From Hyphomicrobiales bacterium (lineage in GTDB: Bacteria > Pseudomonadota > Alphaproteobacteria > Rhizobiales > Beijerinckiaceae): a stretch of DNA of 64,000 nucleotides. Shown in pieces: positions 1 through 8,994 of the stretch. The stretch lies in NCBI GenBank assembly GCA_900470775.1, contig UCBZ01000040.1, positions 62,295 through 126,294 on the forward strand, in the 5' to 3' direction. The notes under the pieces were generated by a model. That model was not told the DNA's origin, did not search any database, and worked only from the letters and a program-made list of their open reading frames with translations. Numbering within the stretch: the stretch's first letter is position 1; each line of letters begins with the position of its first letter. A program made the position numbers and the translations under genes.

Positions 1-863
1 GAGGACGGCGCCGGGTTGTGCGCCATATGGACGCCGCGCTCGGCCAGCAGCCCGATGTCCTCGCGCGTGCAGAAGGTCCAGTGCGCGCAGGTCAGGTCCG
101 GGCCGAGGAAGCCTTCGCGGTCGAGATAGCCGGCCGGCGTCAGGCCGTGCGCTGCCTTCACCGCCGCGATCTCGCCGGTGCTCTGGGCGAGGTGGCAGGT
201 CCTTGTCAGCCCATGGCGCCGCGCCAGTTCCATGATCTTGCCAAGCATCGCCGGCGAGCAGTTGTCGGGCGCATGCGCCGCGACCTGGCAGCTGACCCGG
301 CCGTTGCGGGCGCCATGCCAGGTCTCGATCAGCTCCTGCGTGCGCTCGAGGAAGACGCGGCCGAAGGCCTCGTCGATGCCGTACTCACCGAAGCGGATCT
401 TGCGCGTGTCGATATCGGCGCAGCTTTCCGAGAGCCAGAGACGCATGCCGGTATCGGCCATGGCGCCGGCATAGGAGGGAACATGGCGGAAGGGATCGAC
501 CAGCGTGGTCGTGCCGCTGCGGATCGCCTCCAGGCAGCCGAGCGAAGCCATCACCGCCCGCTCATGGTCGCTCATCGTGTAGGAGACCGGCGACATGTAG
601 CGGTAGATGATCTCGCCATCCCAGTCCTCGACCGTGCCGCGCAGCGCGGTCAGGACGGTATGGGTATGGGCGTTGATGAAGCCGGGCAGGACGGCAAGCC
701 CGCGCCCGTCGATGCGCTCATGGGCCGGATAATCCTGCTCCAGCGTCGTGGCATCGCCGATCGCCGCGATCCGGTTGCCCGAGATGGCGATGGCGGTGTC
801 ATCCAGAATGCGGCGCTCGTCGTCGCAGGTGACGATCGTCGCGCCGGTGATCAGCAGGTCCAT
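1..863 (-). CDS. Amidohydrolase, TRZ/ATZ-cytosine deaminase-like (3' end outside window)
   Basis: Metal-dependent hydrolase of the amidohydrolase superfamily, probably a deaminase or chlorohydrolase-type enzyme acting on a nitrogen-rich ring. About 287 codons are visible from the ATG at 863, and the frame is still open at the window edge, so the C-terminal third is missing. The start of the barrel carries the metal-binding H-x-H (FINAHTHT, near residues 66-68) after a small beta-sandwich segment. Further candidate ligands are the His in HLAQSTGE and the His in CAHWTF. It reads leftward, downstream of a NodB-fold deacetylase with about 170 bases between them that hold a palindromic repeat. Its setting among hydantoinase and allantoinase-like genes supports a role in ring-nitrogen catabolism. 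The exact substrate cannot be read from the sequence. Confidence 0.85.
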   Translation of the reverse strand, partial: MDLLITGATIVTCDDERRILDDTAIAISGNRIAAIGDATTLEQDYPAHERIDGRGLAVLPGFINAHTHTVLTALRGTVEDWDGEIIYRYMSPVSYTMSDHERAVMASLGCLEAIRSGTTTLVDPFRHVPSYAGAMADTGMRLWLSESCADIDTRKIRFGEYGIDEAFGRVFLERTQELIETWHGARNGRVSCQVAAHAPDNCSPAMLGKIMELARRHGLTRTCHLAQSTGEIAAVKAAHGLTPAGYLDREGFLGPDLTCAHWTFCTREDIGLLAERGVHMAHNPAPS

Positions 864-910
864 GGTGGTTTCCGGTAGCTCTGTTGTAATCGGTATCGAC
901 CGTCCGTGCG

Positions 911-1005
911 GGTCGTCCCGGGCGGAGCGCAGCGCAGACCCGGGAACCATGCCTGAACCGTTCCGGAATGGGTCCCGGGTCTCCCTCCGGTCGCCCGGGA
1001 CGACC
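911..1005. repeat. Interspersed palindromic repeat, family A copy 1
   Basis: An imperfect palindrome of about 95 bases in the gap between two leftward genes. Its ends are inverted copies of GGTCGTCCCGGGCG. The interior contains TTCCGGAATGGGTCCCGGGT, which recurs almost unchanged at 18820-18838. It resembles the REP-like extragenic elements that are common in alphaproteobacterial genomes and may fold into a stable RNA hairpin. Confidence 0.7.
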
Positions 1006-1030
1006 GGCGTCTCTGCTTAGAGCCCAGCCT

Positions 1031-1906
1031 TTAGAGGCCCGCCGCCTTCTCATGGGCGAGGTAGTGCTCGGCGATCTCCTTGCCGGTCGCGACCCAGACA
1101 TCGCCGAAGCCGCGCGCCCGCGCCAGGAAGTCGCGCAGGATGCCGATCCGCATGGGCCGGCCGGTGACCTGGGGGTGCATCACCATGGTGACGAGCCCGC
1201 CCCATTCGCGGGTCTGGTCGAGCTCGCCGTTCCAGATCGAGCGCACATGCTCCTTGGGAAACATCGGGCGCGGGCTGTAGCGCTGCGAGAGCCCGTAGAG
1301 CCAGTCGTCGAAGGACATGTTGACCGGCAATTCGACCGGCCCCTTCGAGCCGTCGCGCAGCTTGTGGCGATAGGGCCGGATGTCGTCGCGGAAGGACGAG
1401 GAGTAGACGATACCGCGCTCGCGCAGGTATCCGAGCAACTGGTCGTAATTCTCGCCCGAAGGCGCGCGATAGCCGACGGGCACGACGCCGAGCACGCGCT
1501 TGAGCGAATCCAGCCCCTTGTCGATCTCCTCCTTGTCATCGGCGAATTCGGCAGGGTCGGGCCGCTTGTGCTGGTAGCCGTGATGGCCGACCTCGTGGCC
1601 GTCCCTGACGATCGCCTCGCACATTTTCGGATGCACATCGACGACCCAACCGGGAATGAAGAAGGTCGCCTTGACCTCGACCGAGCGGAGATATTCGAGG
1701 ATTTTCGGCACGCCGACGCGCTCCTCGTAGCCGCCGAAGGAGAGCGTCACCAGCCGGTCGGTGTTGGCGGCGTCGTGCTGCAGCCAGGCGGTTTCGCCAT
1801 CGACGTCGAAGGCCGGGAAGACGGCACAGCGCTTGCCAGCGGGCCAGGGGAAGTCCGGCGCCGGATCGGCGGGGTTGGCGATGCGCTGCGGAAAGACGGG
1901 GATCAT
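1031..1906 (-). CDS. NodB-fold polysaccharide deacetylase family protein
   Basis: A 291-residue carbohydrate esterase 4 / NodB-homology protein. The NodB metal motifs look intact: FDVDGET near residues 33-39 supplies the Asp pair, and HEVGHHGYQHKRPD near 104-117 supplies the two metal His residues. RAPSG lies near 147 and MVMHPQ near 249. This arrangement resembles the peptidoglycan deacetylase / amidase-like branch more than the metal-free PuuE allantoinases found later in the window. There is no signal peptide, so it probably acts in the cytoplasm, perhaps on a small C-N substrate. The start is the ATG at 1906. The surrounding genes favour cyclic amide or ureide metabolism over cell-wall modification, but this is inference. 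Confidence 0.85.
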   Translation of the reverse strand: MIPVFPQRIANPADPAPDFPWPAGKRCAVFPAFDVDGETAWLQHDAANTDRLVTLSFGGYEERVGVPKILEYLRSVEVKATFFIPGWVVDVHPKMCEAIVRDGHEVGHHGYQHKRPDPAEFADDKEEIDKGLDSLKRVLGVVPVGYRAPSGENYDQLLGYLRERGIVYSSSFRDDIRPYRHKLRDGSKGPVELPVNMSFDDWLYGLSQRYSPRPMFPKEHVRSIWNGELDQTREWGGLVTMVMHPQVTGRPMRIGILRDFLARARGFGDVWVATGKEIAEHYLAHEKAAGL

Positions 1907-1982
1907 CGCGTGTTCTCGCTTCGGAGCGGAAGCGGCTTCGACGAATTGGGTCCGCCCGCAGACCCGACGATAGCAAACAAAC

Positions 1983-2005
1983 GGCCGGCCACGAGGTGGC
2001 CGGCC
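1983..2005 (-). terminator. Rho-independent terminator after the alpha/beta hydrolase
   Basis: A perfect 10-bp stem, GGCCGGCCAC with a three-base loop, is followed on the minus strand by TTTGTTTG. It lies about 75 bases beyond the stop codon of the hydrolase gene that ends at 2081, so it most likely ends that transcript. Confidence 0.75.
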
Positions 2006-2080
2006 GGCATGGCGCTATCAATTATTCCGCCGGTCTATTCGCCGCGTTTATAGCGGGTGAAGAGACCGGCGGGCTGCATG

Positions 2081-2911
2081 TCAGGCCTGGATGAAGGCGA
2101 GCAGGTCGGGGTTCACCACATCGGGATGGGTGGAGCACATGCCGTGCGGCAGGCCCTCATAGGTCTTCAACGTGCCGTTCTTCAGAAGCTTGACCGCCAG
2201 CAGCGCCGAGTCGGCGATCGGGACGATCTGGTCGTCCGTGCCATGCATGACCAGGACCGGCAGGTCGATCGCCTTCAGATCCTCGGTGAAGTCGGTCTCC
2301 GAGAAGGCCTTGATGCAGTCGTAATGGGCCTTGGCGCCGCCCATCATGCCCTGCCGCCACCAGTTGTCGATGAGGCCCTGGGAGACCTTGGCGCCGTCGC
2401 GGTTGAAGCCGTAGAACGGCCCGGCCGGCACATCGATATAGAACTGTGCCCGGTTGGCGACGAGCGCGGAACGGAAGCCGTCGAAGACCTTGATCGGCAG
2501 GCCGCCGGGGTTGGTGTCCGACTTGAGCATGATCGGCGGCACCGCGCCGATCAGCACGGCCTTGGCGACGCGGCCCTTCTCGGCGCGGGCGACATAATGC
2601 GCGACCTCGCCGCCGCCGGTGGAGTGGCCGATATGAACCGCGTTTTTCAGGTCGAGCGCGGCAGCGAGTTCGGCGACGTCGGCTGCATAGGTGTCCATCT
2701 CGTTGCCGGTCGCGGTCTGCGATGAACGGCCATGGCCACGGCGATCATGCGCGATCACCCGGAAGCCCTTGTCGAGGAAATAGAGCATCTGGTTGTCCCA
2801 GTCGTCGGCGCTCAGCGGCCAGCCGTGATGGAAGACGATCGGCTGCGCGGTCTTGGGACCCCAATCCTTGTAGAAGATCTCGGTGCCGTCCTTAGTGGTG
2901 ATCGTGCTCAT
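2081..2911 (-). CDS. Alpha/beta hydrolase (non-heme chloroperoxidase/esterase-like)
   Basis: A 276-residue single-domain alpha/beta hydrolase. The nucleophile elbow is GHSTGG (Ser near residue 97). The oxyanion-loop region is HHGWPLS near 28-34, the acidic residue lies in HGTDDQIVP near 222-230, and the catalytic His is in GLPHGM near 255. Length and motifs match the cofactor-free haloperoxidase / arylesterase family, whose natural substrates are usually esters or lactones. There is no signal peptide, so it is cytoplasmic. It is divergent from the GlxA-type regulator that starts at 3036, and the two share a region of about 125 bases, so that regulator may control it. A terminator hairpin follows the gene. 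Confidence 0.9.
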   Translation of the reverse strand: MSTITTKDGTEIFYKDWGPKTAQPIVFHHGWPLSADDWDNQMLYFLDKGFRVIAHDRRGHGRSSQTATGNEMDTYAADVAELAAALDLKNAVHIGHSTGGGEVAHYVARAEKGRVAKAVLIGAVPPIMLKSDTNPGGLPIKVFDGFRSALVANRAQFYIDVPAGPFYGFNRDGAKVSQGLIDNWWRQGMMGGAKAHYDCIKAFSETDFTEDLKAIDLPVLVMHGTDDQIVPIADSALLAVKLLKNGTLKTYEGLPHGMCSTHPDVVNPDLLAFIQA

Positions 2912-3035
2912 CGTCTTGTCCCTTTCTGCTCGCTGGAGCGGCAGGATCGCCGCCGCTCGGTATGGACGTTATAGGGGTCGCCATGCACGGTGCCGCTTGG
3001 CGGAACCGACAATGTACAGCGGTGAAACTGACAAG

Positions 3036-4019
3036 ATGACGACAGGCCCGACCATTATCGCCGAGATCGGCGTCATCCTCTACCCTGACGTTCAGCTCGC
3101 CGCCGTCTACGGGCTGACCGACCTGTTCCGGATTGCCGGCGAGATGAGCGCGGCGCGCGGCGGGCCGACTGCGCCGGTGATCCGGGTCAGCCACTGGCGG
3201 CAGGCCGACAAAGGCGCCAAAATCGAATGCGCCTTCGACAGCCATCCGGGATCATTGCACAATCCGGGCCATCTGATCGCGCCGCCAAGCCTCGTCCTGC
3301 CCGGGAAAATGCAGCCGATGGACGGCTTCGCTGCGTGGCTGTCGGCCCGCCATGCCGAGGGCACGACGCTCTGCTCGGTCTGTGCCGGGGCGTTCGTGCT
3401 CGGCGAAACCGGCCTGCTCGGAGGCCGCCCCGCCACGACGCATTGGGCCTTCGCCGAGGCGCTGGCCGAGCGCTTTCCGACCATCCGGGTCGAGACCGAC
3501 CGCATGGTCATCGACGATGGCGATATCATCACGGCGGGCGGCATCCTGGCCTGGACCGATCTCGGCCTGACGCTGGTCGAGCGGCTGCTGGGGCCGAGCA
3601 CCATGCTGGCGACGGCGCGCTTCCTGCTCGTCGATCCGCCGGGGCGCACGCAGCGACCCTATGATCATTTCGTGCCTCGCCTCGACCATGGCGATGCCGC
3701 GATCCTGAAGGTGCAGCACTGGCTGCAGGCGACGGCAGCGAAGGCTCACGCCGTGCCGGCGCTGGCGAAGCGGGCAGGGCTGGAGGAGCGCACGTTCCTG
3801 CGGCGCTTCCGCAAGGCGACAAGCTTGCGTCCGACCGAATACGCCCAGCAGATTCGCATCGCCAAGGCGCGCGAGGCGCTGGAGCTGAGCCGGCGGCCGG
3901 TGGCGCAGATCGCCTGGGAGGTCGGCTATGGCGATGCCGCCGCCTTCCGAAAGCTGTTCCTGCGCATCACCGGCCTGTCGCCGGCCGATTACCGCAATCG
4001 CTTCGGCGTCGCGGCCTGA
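3036..4019 (+). CDS. GlxA-family transcriptional regulator (DJ-1/PfpI domain plus AraC HTH)
   Basis: A 327-residue two-domain regulator. Residues 1-190 form a DJ-1/PfpI-type domain; the segment around CSVCAGAFVLGETGLL is the nucleophile-elbow-like region, and TTHWAFAEALA follows it. The last 110 residues are an AraC-type double helix-turn-helix ending in the family signature (IAWEVGYGDAAAFRKLFLRITGLSPADYR). The start at 3036 follows GGTGA at 3021; an ATG at 3012 in the same frame is an alternative. It is divergent from the alpha/beta hydrolase at 2911, which is its likeliest target. GlxA-type regulators often respond to amine, amino-acid or quaternary-ammonium metabolites, but no ligand can be inferred here. 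Confidence 0.88.
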   Translation: MTTGPTIIAEIGVILYPDVQLAAVYGLTDLFRIAGEMSAARGGPTAPVIRVSHWRQADKGAKIECAFDSHPGSLHNPGHLIAPPSLVLPGKMQPMDGFAAWLSARHAEGTTLCSVCAGAFVLGETGLLGGRPATTHWAFAEALAERFPTIRVETDRMVIDDGDIITAGGILAWTDLGLTLVERLLGPSTMLATARFLLVDPPGRTQRPYDHFVPRLDHGDAAILKVQHWLQATAAKAHAVPALAKRAGLEERTFLRRFRKATSLRPTEYAQQIRIAKAREALELSRRPVAQIAWEVGYGDAAAFRKLFLRITGLSPADYRNRFGVAA

Positions 4020-4352
4020 TCAGGAGTATTCCGGCCGGCGCGGCGTGAACACGTCGAGATTGATCACCGGCTCGTCACCGACGACCTCGCCCCAATGCTC
4101 GACACCGGACGGGATCAGCACGAGCCCGCCGGGGCCGATCAGATGCTCCTCGCCGCCGATGAAGAAGCGGATCGTGCCGCTGATGATATAGGCGATCTGC
4201 TCATGGGGATGGCTGTGGGGCTTTGGCTCATGGCCAGGCATCAGCCGGTGCAGCGCCACCGTCGCGGCATTGCCGGAGAAGCCCTTGCGGTCGACGCCCG
4301 GACGCACCGGCGTCCACGGAATGCTGCTCCAGTCGATCTTGTGAATGTCCAT
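4020..4352 (-). CDS. Small cupin-domain protein
   Basis: A 110-residue single-domain cupin. Motif 1 is visible as HSHPHEQIAYIISGTIRFFIGGE (His pair near residues 46-48, Glu near 51), and motif 2 as PSGVEHW near 83. The residues needed to bind a metal are present. Such proteins may be isomerases, dioxygenase-like enzymes or ligand sensors, and the sequence does not separate these. It lies 44 bases downstream of the Liv-type permease gene at 4397-5275, in the same direction, so it may be the last gene of the hydantoinase/transporter operon. It abuts glxA-like tail to tail, with no bases between the two stop codons. Confidence 0.8.
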   Translation of the reverse strand: MDIHKIDWSSIPWTPVRPGVDRKGFSGNAATVALHRLMPGHEPKPHSHPHEQIAYIISGTIRFFIGGEEHLIGPGGLVLIPSGVEHWGEVVGDEPVINLDVFTPRRPEYS

Positions 4353-4396
4353 GGCGGATCTCCCGATTCAGGAATGGCGGCCGTCCGGGCGGTCGC

Positions 4397-5275
4397 TTAC
4401 TTGGCCGCGCCGAGGATGCCCGACGGCCTGATGAACAGGAACAGCAGCAGCACCGAGAGCGCCGCGACGTTCTTCAGGCCGGCGCCGAAGCCGACGATGG
4501 CGAGCGCCTGCAACAGCCCCAGCAGCAGCCCGCCGAGAAACGCGCCGAAGGGTCGGCCGAAACCGCCGACGATCGCGGCGATGAAGCCGCTGATCGCGAA
4601 GGGCACGCCGACATTGAAGGCGGTGTACTGGGTGGGCGTGATCAGGATGCCGGCGATCGCGCCCAAGGCCGCGCTCAGAGCGAAGGCCAGCGCCAGCATG
4701 CGCGAGACCGGAATGCCCTGCAGCGCAGCCGCCTCGCGGTTGATCGAGCAGGCCCGCATCGCCTTGCCGGTCCTGGTGAGGCCGAAGAAAGCGGCGAGCA
4801 GTCCGACGATCGCCAGCGAGCCGCCGACGATCCAGATCAGCTGGTAGCCGACGGCGACGGAGCCGAACATCAGCGGCGGCCGGTCGGTGAAGACCGGCAG
4901 GGTCTTGGGCTGGTCGCCGACCGCGATCAGGGTCAGCCGCTCGATCACGATCTGGGCGGCGAGCGTCGCCAGGATCATCACGAACATCGTCGCCTTGCGA
5001 TTCCACAAGGGCCGGACGACGACGCGCTCGATCGCGACGCCGAGCACGGCGACCGCCGCGATCGCGATCAGCGCTGCCACAGGCAGCGGCACGCCGCTCC
5101 GCGAAAACAGCACCTGGGTGATCATGCCGCCGAGCATCACGAACGCGCCTTGCGCGAAGTTCACGATGCCGCTGGCGTTGTAGATCACGCAGAAGCCGAT
5201 GCCGATCAGCCCGTAGACGCAGCCGATGCCGAGCCCGCTGACCAGAACCTGCGGAATATAGGACCAGTCAGCCAT
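4397..5275 (-). CDS. Branched-chain amino acid-type ABC transporter permease (LivH family)
   Basis: A 292-residue inner-membrane permease with about eight hydrophobic segments. It has the LivH-family N-terminus (GCVYGLIGIGFCVIYNASG) and the EAA-like cytoplasmic loop NREAAALQGIPVSRM. It is one of two membrane subunits of a five-gene importer, with LivM, LivG, LivF and the binding protein encoded just upstream. Its ATG at 5275 overlaps the stop of the LivG-type gene by eight bases, so the two are translationally coupled. The substrate is not necessarily a branched-chain amino acid: this family also carries amides, urea and aromatic compounds. The adjacent hydantoinase genes suggest a cyclic amide or related nitrogen compound. 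Confidence 0.92.
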   Translation of the reverse strand: MADWSYIPQVLVSGLGIGCVYGLIGIGFCVIYNASGIVNFAQGAFVMLGGMITQVLFSRSGVPLPVAALIAIAAVAVLGVAIERVVVRPLWNRKATMFVMILATLAAQIVIERLTLIAVGDQPKTLPVFTDRPPLMFGSVAVGYQLIWIVGGSLAIVGLLAAFFGLTRTGKAMRACSINREAAALQGIPVSRMLALAFALSAALGAIAGILITPTQYTAFNVGVPFAISGFIAAIVGGFGRPFGAFLGGLLLGLLQALAIVGFGAGLKNVAALSVLLLFLFIRPSGILGAAK

Positions 5276-6071
5276 GGGCCGCCTCCTGCGTGGCTGCGGG
5301 GTCCGGCGACGGCTTGCCGGTGCCGAGATAGGCCGCGATCACGGCCGGGTCGGCACGGACCTCGGCGGGTGTGCCTTGTGCGATCTTGCGGCCGAAATCG
5401 ACCACGACGACCCGGTCGGCCGTGTTCATCACCAGCGTCATGTCGTGCTCGATGAGGAGCACGCTCGTCCCGTCATCGGCGATGCGGCGGATGATGCGAG
5501 ACAAGGCCGCCGATTCCTCGGTGTTGAGGCCGGCCGCCGGCTCGTCGAGCAGGATGAGCCGGGGACCGGCCGCCGTGGCGCGCGCCAGTTCGAGCATGCG
5601 CTGACGGCCATAGGGCAGGCCCGATGCCGGCTCGTCCGCGAAGGCCGAGAGCCCCGCGAAGTCGAGCAGTTCGCGGGCCCTCGCATCGACGGCGGCCTCC
5701 TCGCGCCGCGCCGAGGCCGGCCGCAGCAGCGCGGCGAACAGCCCGGCCCTGCCCTGCAGGTGGCAGCCGACCTTGACGTTGTCGAGCACGCTCAGATCCT
5801 CGAACAGCTTGACGAGCTGGAAGGTCCGAACCAGCCCGGCAGTGGCGACCTTATGGGCGGGCAAGCCTGTGATGTCCTGCCCTTCGAACAGGATGCGGCC
5901 CGCGCTCGGGGGCAGCGCACCCGAGATCAGGTTGAACAGCGTCGTCTTGCCGGCGCCGTTGGGGCCGATCACGGCGGTGACGCCCTCGGCTGGGACCTCG
6001 AAAGAGACGTCGTCGACGGCGACCAGCCCGCCGAAGCGGCGCGTCACGCCTTCCAGTTTGAGCCGGCTCAT
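5268..6071 (-). CDS. ABC transporter ATP-binding protein (LivG family)
   Basis: A 267-residue ATPase. Walker A is GPNGAGKTT near residues 39-47. The signature region is the degenerate LPYGRQRMLELARA common in LivG proteins, and Walker B is LILLDEPAAGLN near 172-183. The H-loop is LLIEHDM. The C-terminal extension typical of LivG is present. The ATG at 6071 overlaps the TGA of the LivM-type gene (ATGA), and the stop overlaps the start of the LivH-type gene. It acts at the cytoplasmic face as a heterodimer partner of the LivF-type ATPase. Confidence 0.93.
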   Translation of the reverse strand: MSRLKLEGVTRRFGGLVAVDDVSFEVPAEGVTAVIGPNGAGKTTLFNLISGALPPSAGRILFEGQDITGLPAHKVATAGLVRTFQLVKLFEDLSVLDNVKVGCHLQGRAGLFAALLRPASARREEAAVDARARELLDFAGLSAFADEPASGLPYGRQRMLELARATAAGPRLILLDEPAAGLNTEESAALSRIIRRIADDGTSVLLIEHDMTLVMNTADRVVVVDFGRKIAQGTPAEVRADPAVIAAYLGTGKPSPDPAATQEAAHG

Positions 6072-7048
6072 GAGCGGCCTCGCGGGGCAAACAGGCTGGC
6101 AAGACCACGCGGCGCGTAGATCAGCAGCAGGATCAGCGCGGCGCCATAAGCCAGGTCCTGATAGTCCTTGAAGGCGCGGAAGGTCTCCGGCAGCAGGCTG
6201 ACGATCAGCGCCCCAACGAGCGGCCCCGCGACCGTGCCGATGCCGCCGACATAGAGCATCGTGAAGGTGACGATGACCATGTGCAGCCCGAAGACTTCGG
6301 GGCTGACATAGCCGACGACATGCACGAAGAGCGAGCCGGCGAGCGCCGCGAAGCCGGCCGAGAGCAGGAAGGCCATCAGCTTGTAGCGGGAGACGTCGAT
6401 GCCGAGCGCGGTCGCGGCCTCCTCGCTGCCGGCCACCGCCGAAAGTGCGCGGCCGAAGCGCGAGCGACGGATGCGCGCGGCGGCAAACGCGCAGGCCGCG
6501 ACGACGAGCGAAAGCATGACGAGTTGGCCCCGGTCGGAGGTGACCTCCCACGAGCCGATGCCGAAAGGCGGGATGCCGGAAATGCCCAGATAGCCCTGCG
6601 TCACCGACTGCCATTCGACCGTGATCTCATAGGTGATCAGCCCGATGGCGAGCGTGCCCATGGCGAGGTAGTGGCCCTTCAGCCGCAGCGCTGGAAAGCC
6701 GACGATGGCGGCTGCCAGCACGGCGGCGGCGATGCCGAAGACCATCGCGGGTAGGGGGCTCCAGCCATAGGTCGCCGTCAGCACGGCCGAGCCGTAGCCG
6801 CCGATCGCGGCGAAGGCGTTCTGGCCGAAGGACACCTGCGCGGCGAAGCCCATGAACAGGTTCAGGCCCGTCACGAAGACCGCATAGATCAGCGCAAAGG
6901 AGACCACGGTGGCGGCATAGCCGCCGACGACCATGGCGTAGCCGACCACGACCGCCGCAAACAGCCAGGGCAGCAGGCCGACGAGCCGGAACGGGCGCCG
7001 TTCAGGCGAAGTAATGCTGGGCGAGATCGTCATGGGATGTGATGTCAC
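6068..7048 (-). CDS. Branched-chain amino acid-type ABC transporter permease (LivM family)
   Basis: An inner-membrane permease of 321-326 residues with about ten hydrophobic segments. The LivM-typical GLNLFMGFAAQVSFGQNAFAAIGGYGSA lies in the N-terminal third, and the conserved loop DVSRYKLMAFLLSAGFAALAGSLF lies near the middle. A GTG at 7048 and an ATG at 7033 are both possible starts; neither has a clear Shine-Dalgarno sequence. Either one places the 5' end inside the LivF-type gene, an overlap of 32-47 bases, which fits strict translational coupling. The stop overlaps the start of the LivG-type gene as ATGA. Confidence 0.92.
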   Translation of the reverse strand: MTSHPMTISPSITSPERRPFRLVGLLPWLFAAVVVGYAMVVGGYAATVVSFALIYAVFVTGLNLFMGFAAQVSFGQNAFAAIGGYGSAVLTATYGWSPLPAMVFGIAAAVLAAAIVGFPALRLKGHYLAMGTLAIGLITYEITVEWQSVTQGYLGISGIPPFGIGSWEVTSDRGQLVMLSLVVAACAFAAARIRRSRFGRALSAVAGSEEAATALGIDVSRYKLMAFLLSAGFAALAGSLFVHVVGYVSPEVFGLHMVIVTFTMLYVGGIGTVAGPLVGALIVSLLPETFRAFKDYQDLAYGAALILLLIYAPRGLASLFAPRGRS

Positions 7049-7748
7049 GCGGATCGAGTTCGGCGACGATGCGCCCGAGCGAAAGCAGGTAGACGCGGCT
7101 TGCGAGTTCGAGCGCCAGCGGCGCCTTCTGCTCGACCAGCACGATCGCCAGGCCTTCGCGGTTCAGGAGGCCGAGCGTCTCCAGGATTTCTCCGGTGACG
7201 CGCGGCGCGAGGCCGAGCGAGGGCTCGTCCAGCAGCAGGAGCTTGGGCCCTGCCATCAGCGCGCGGCCGAGCGCGAGCATCTGCTGCTCGCCGCCCGACA
7301 TCGAGCCGGCAGCCTGCCCGAGCCGTTCCTTCAGGCGCGGAAACAGGGTGAGCACGCGCTCGCGGCGACGGTTGAACTCGGCCTTGTCGCGCAGGCGATA
7401 GGCGCCGAGTTCGAGATTGTCGGAGACGCTCATCGGGGCGAAGAGACCGCGTCCTTCCGGCACCAGCACGATGCCGCGCGAGGCGACGGCGACCGCGTCG
7501 CTGCGTGGCAGGACATCGCCCCGGAACCGGACCTCGCCGCTGTTGACCGAGAGCCCCATGATGGCGCGAAGCAAGGTCGATTTGCCGGCGCCGTTGGGGC
7601 CGAGAACGGCGACCAATTCGCCTTCGCCGATATGGAGATCGACCCCGTGCAGCGCCTCGACATGGCCGTAGCGAGCCGAAAGGCCGGTCGCGGCCAGAAT
7701 CGGCGGCGGCGCGCCCACCTGTGTCCTGGCCGCGACCGCCGGGCTCAT
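7002..7748 (-). CDS. ABC transporter ATP-binding protein (LivF family)
   Basis: A 248-residue ATPase. Walker A is GPNGAGKST near residues 48-56, the signature is SMSGGEQQMLALGRALM near 146-162, and Walker B is LLLLDEPSLGLAP. The LivF-typical VPEGRGLFAPMSVSDNLELGAY is present. It pairs with the LivG-type ATPase to power the importer. The start ATG at 7748 overlaps the stop of the binding-protein gene as ATGA. The order binding protein, LivF, LivM, LivG, LivH differs from the E. coli layout but is common in soil alphaproteobacteria. Confidence 0.93.
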   Translation of the reverse strand: MSPAVAARTQVGAPPPILAATGLSARYGHVEALHGVDLHIGEGELVAVLGPNGAGKSTLLRAIMGLSVNSGEVRFRGDVLPRSDAVAVASRGIVLVPEGRGLFAPMSVSDNLELGAYRLRDKAEFNRRRERVLTLFPRLKERLGQAAGSMSGGEQQMLALGRALMAGPKLLLLDEPSLGLAPRVTGEILETLGLLNREGLAIVLVEQKAPLALELASRVYLLSLGRIVAELDPRDITSHDDLAQHYFA

Positions 7749-8890
7749 TCCACCACCACCTTGACCTTGCCGGCCTCGATCGTCGCCAGCACGAAGGGGT
7801 TGCGGGTGATGCCCTGATGCAGGTCCGGCCGGAAGTTGTACATGCCGGTCGTCCCCTGGAAACCGGTCACCTCCTCATAGGCGGCGCGGACCTTCTCGCC
7901 CTCGAAGGACTTGGCCTTCTCGATGGCGGCGACCGTCAGCATGACACCGTCCCAGCCGCGCGAAGCCCAGTTCGGGTCACGGTCCTTGTACTTCTCGCGC
8001 CAGGGAACGAGGAACGCCTTGATGCCGGTCTTCAGATCGCCCTCCGGCAGCGCCTCATAGACCTGCGACGGCGAGGCAACGAAGAAGAACTTGTCGCCGA
8101 GCACCTCGGCGACGGGGCCGAACACGGCCAGATCCTCAAGACTCGTCAACAGAAGCATGTCGGCGCCGAGCTGCTTGATGTTCTTGGCGGCGGTCAGGGT
8201 CGTGCCGCCAAGGCCGATCTTCAGGATCGCGCCGGCACCCGCCGAGCGGGCCTTGCTGATCTGCACGCTCAGATCCGCGTCGTCCTGCTTGTACTGGTCG
8301 ACGGAGACGACCTCGATGCCGTATTTGGCCGCGTTGCGCTCGGCCACGCCCTTCTGGAGATTGGCGTAAGGGGTCGGGTCGTGCAGCACCGCGATCTTGC
8401 GGATTTGCGTCCTCTCCTTGAGGAATTCCAGCCGCTTGTCGACCTCGAAGCCGGCGGGCGGCAAGGTGGTGAAGGCCCAGGGCAGATGCTCGGCCTGCGT
8501 CGGCAGGATCGAGCACAGCATCATCGGCACCTTGGCGCGCAACAGCAGGCCAGCGGCGGCGAAATTGCCGGCCGAAACGCAGCCACTGACAAAGACGTCG
8601 ACCTTGTCCGAGCTCAGCATCTTCCGGTAGACGGTCACAGCCTCCTGGGGCTCGGAGCGGTTGTCCTCGACGACGACCTGAATCGTGCGGCCCATCACGC
8701 CGCCCTTGGCGTTGACTGCTGCGGCTGCGAGTTCGACGCCGTCGCGCCAGGCGCGGTCGACGGTCGCTGCATAGCCGGTGAGGCCGGCTGAGACGCCGAT
8801 CTTGTAGGGCTCCTGCGCGCTGGCGGTCTGCCCGCCGGCTGTCGCGATGCTGGCGGCTAGTCCGGCCGCGATAAGAGTCTGCTTCATCAT
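7745..8890 (-). CDS. Periplasmic substrate-binding protein of a Liv-type ABC transporter
   Basis: A 381-residue type I periplasmic binding protein. Residues 1-25 form a Sec signal peptide ending near TASAQ, and the mature protein starts at EPYKIGVSAGLTG, a typical beta-strand 1 of the LivK/AmiC fold. Later segments (VVVEDNRSEPQEAVTVYRKM, and a WDGVMLTVAAIEKAK helix near the C-terminus) match the family. It delivers the substrate to the permeases encoded immediately downstream, which its stop codon overlaps. The hydantoinase genes end about 100 bases upstream in the same direction, so it probably shares their transcript. The binding-pocket residues do not reveal the ligand. Confidence 0.9.
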   Translation of the reverse strand: MMKQTLIAAGLAASIATAGGQTASAQEPYKIGVSAGLTGYAATVDRAWRDGVELAAAAVNAKGGVMGRTIQVVVEDNRSEPQEAVTVYRKMLSSDKVDVFVSGCVSAGNFAAAGLLLRAKVPMMLCSILPTQAEHLPWAFTTLPPAGFEVDKRLEFLKERTQIRKIAVLHDPTPYANLQKGVAERNAAKYGIEVVSVDQYKQDDADLSVQISKARSAGAGAILKIGLGGTTLTAAKNIKQLGADMLLLTSLEDLAVFGPVAEVLGDKFFFVASPSQVYEALPEGDLKTGIKAFLVPWREKYKDRDPNWASRGWDGVMLTVAAIEKAKSFEGEKVRAAYEEVTGFQGTTGMYNFRPDLHQGITRNPFVLATIEAGKVKVVVE

Positions 8891-8994
8891 CTGTCCTCCC
8901 GGTTTCCTCTGGCGTCAGGCGGTAGCCCCGGTGCGGGGCTCCGCTTTTGTTCTTGGCTTGCGCAAGGTCTTGGTGTTCTGGCCGCTGGTCTTCG

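Noticed and set aside
4397-8890. A branched-chain amino acid transporter in the strict sense
   Set aside because: The family assignment is firm, but the hydantoinase context makes a leucine/isoleucine/valine substrate doubtful, so liv gene names were withheld.
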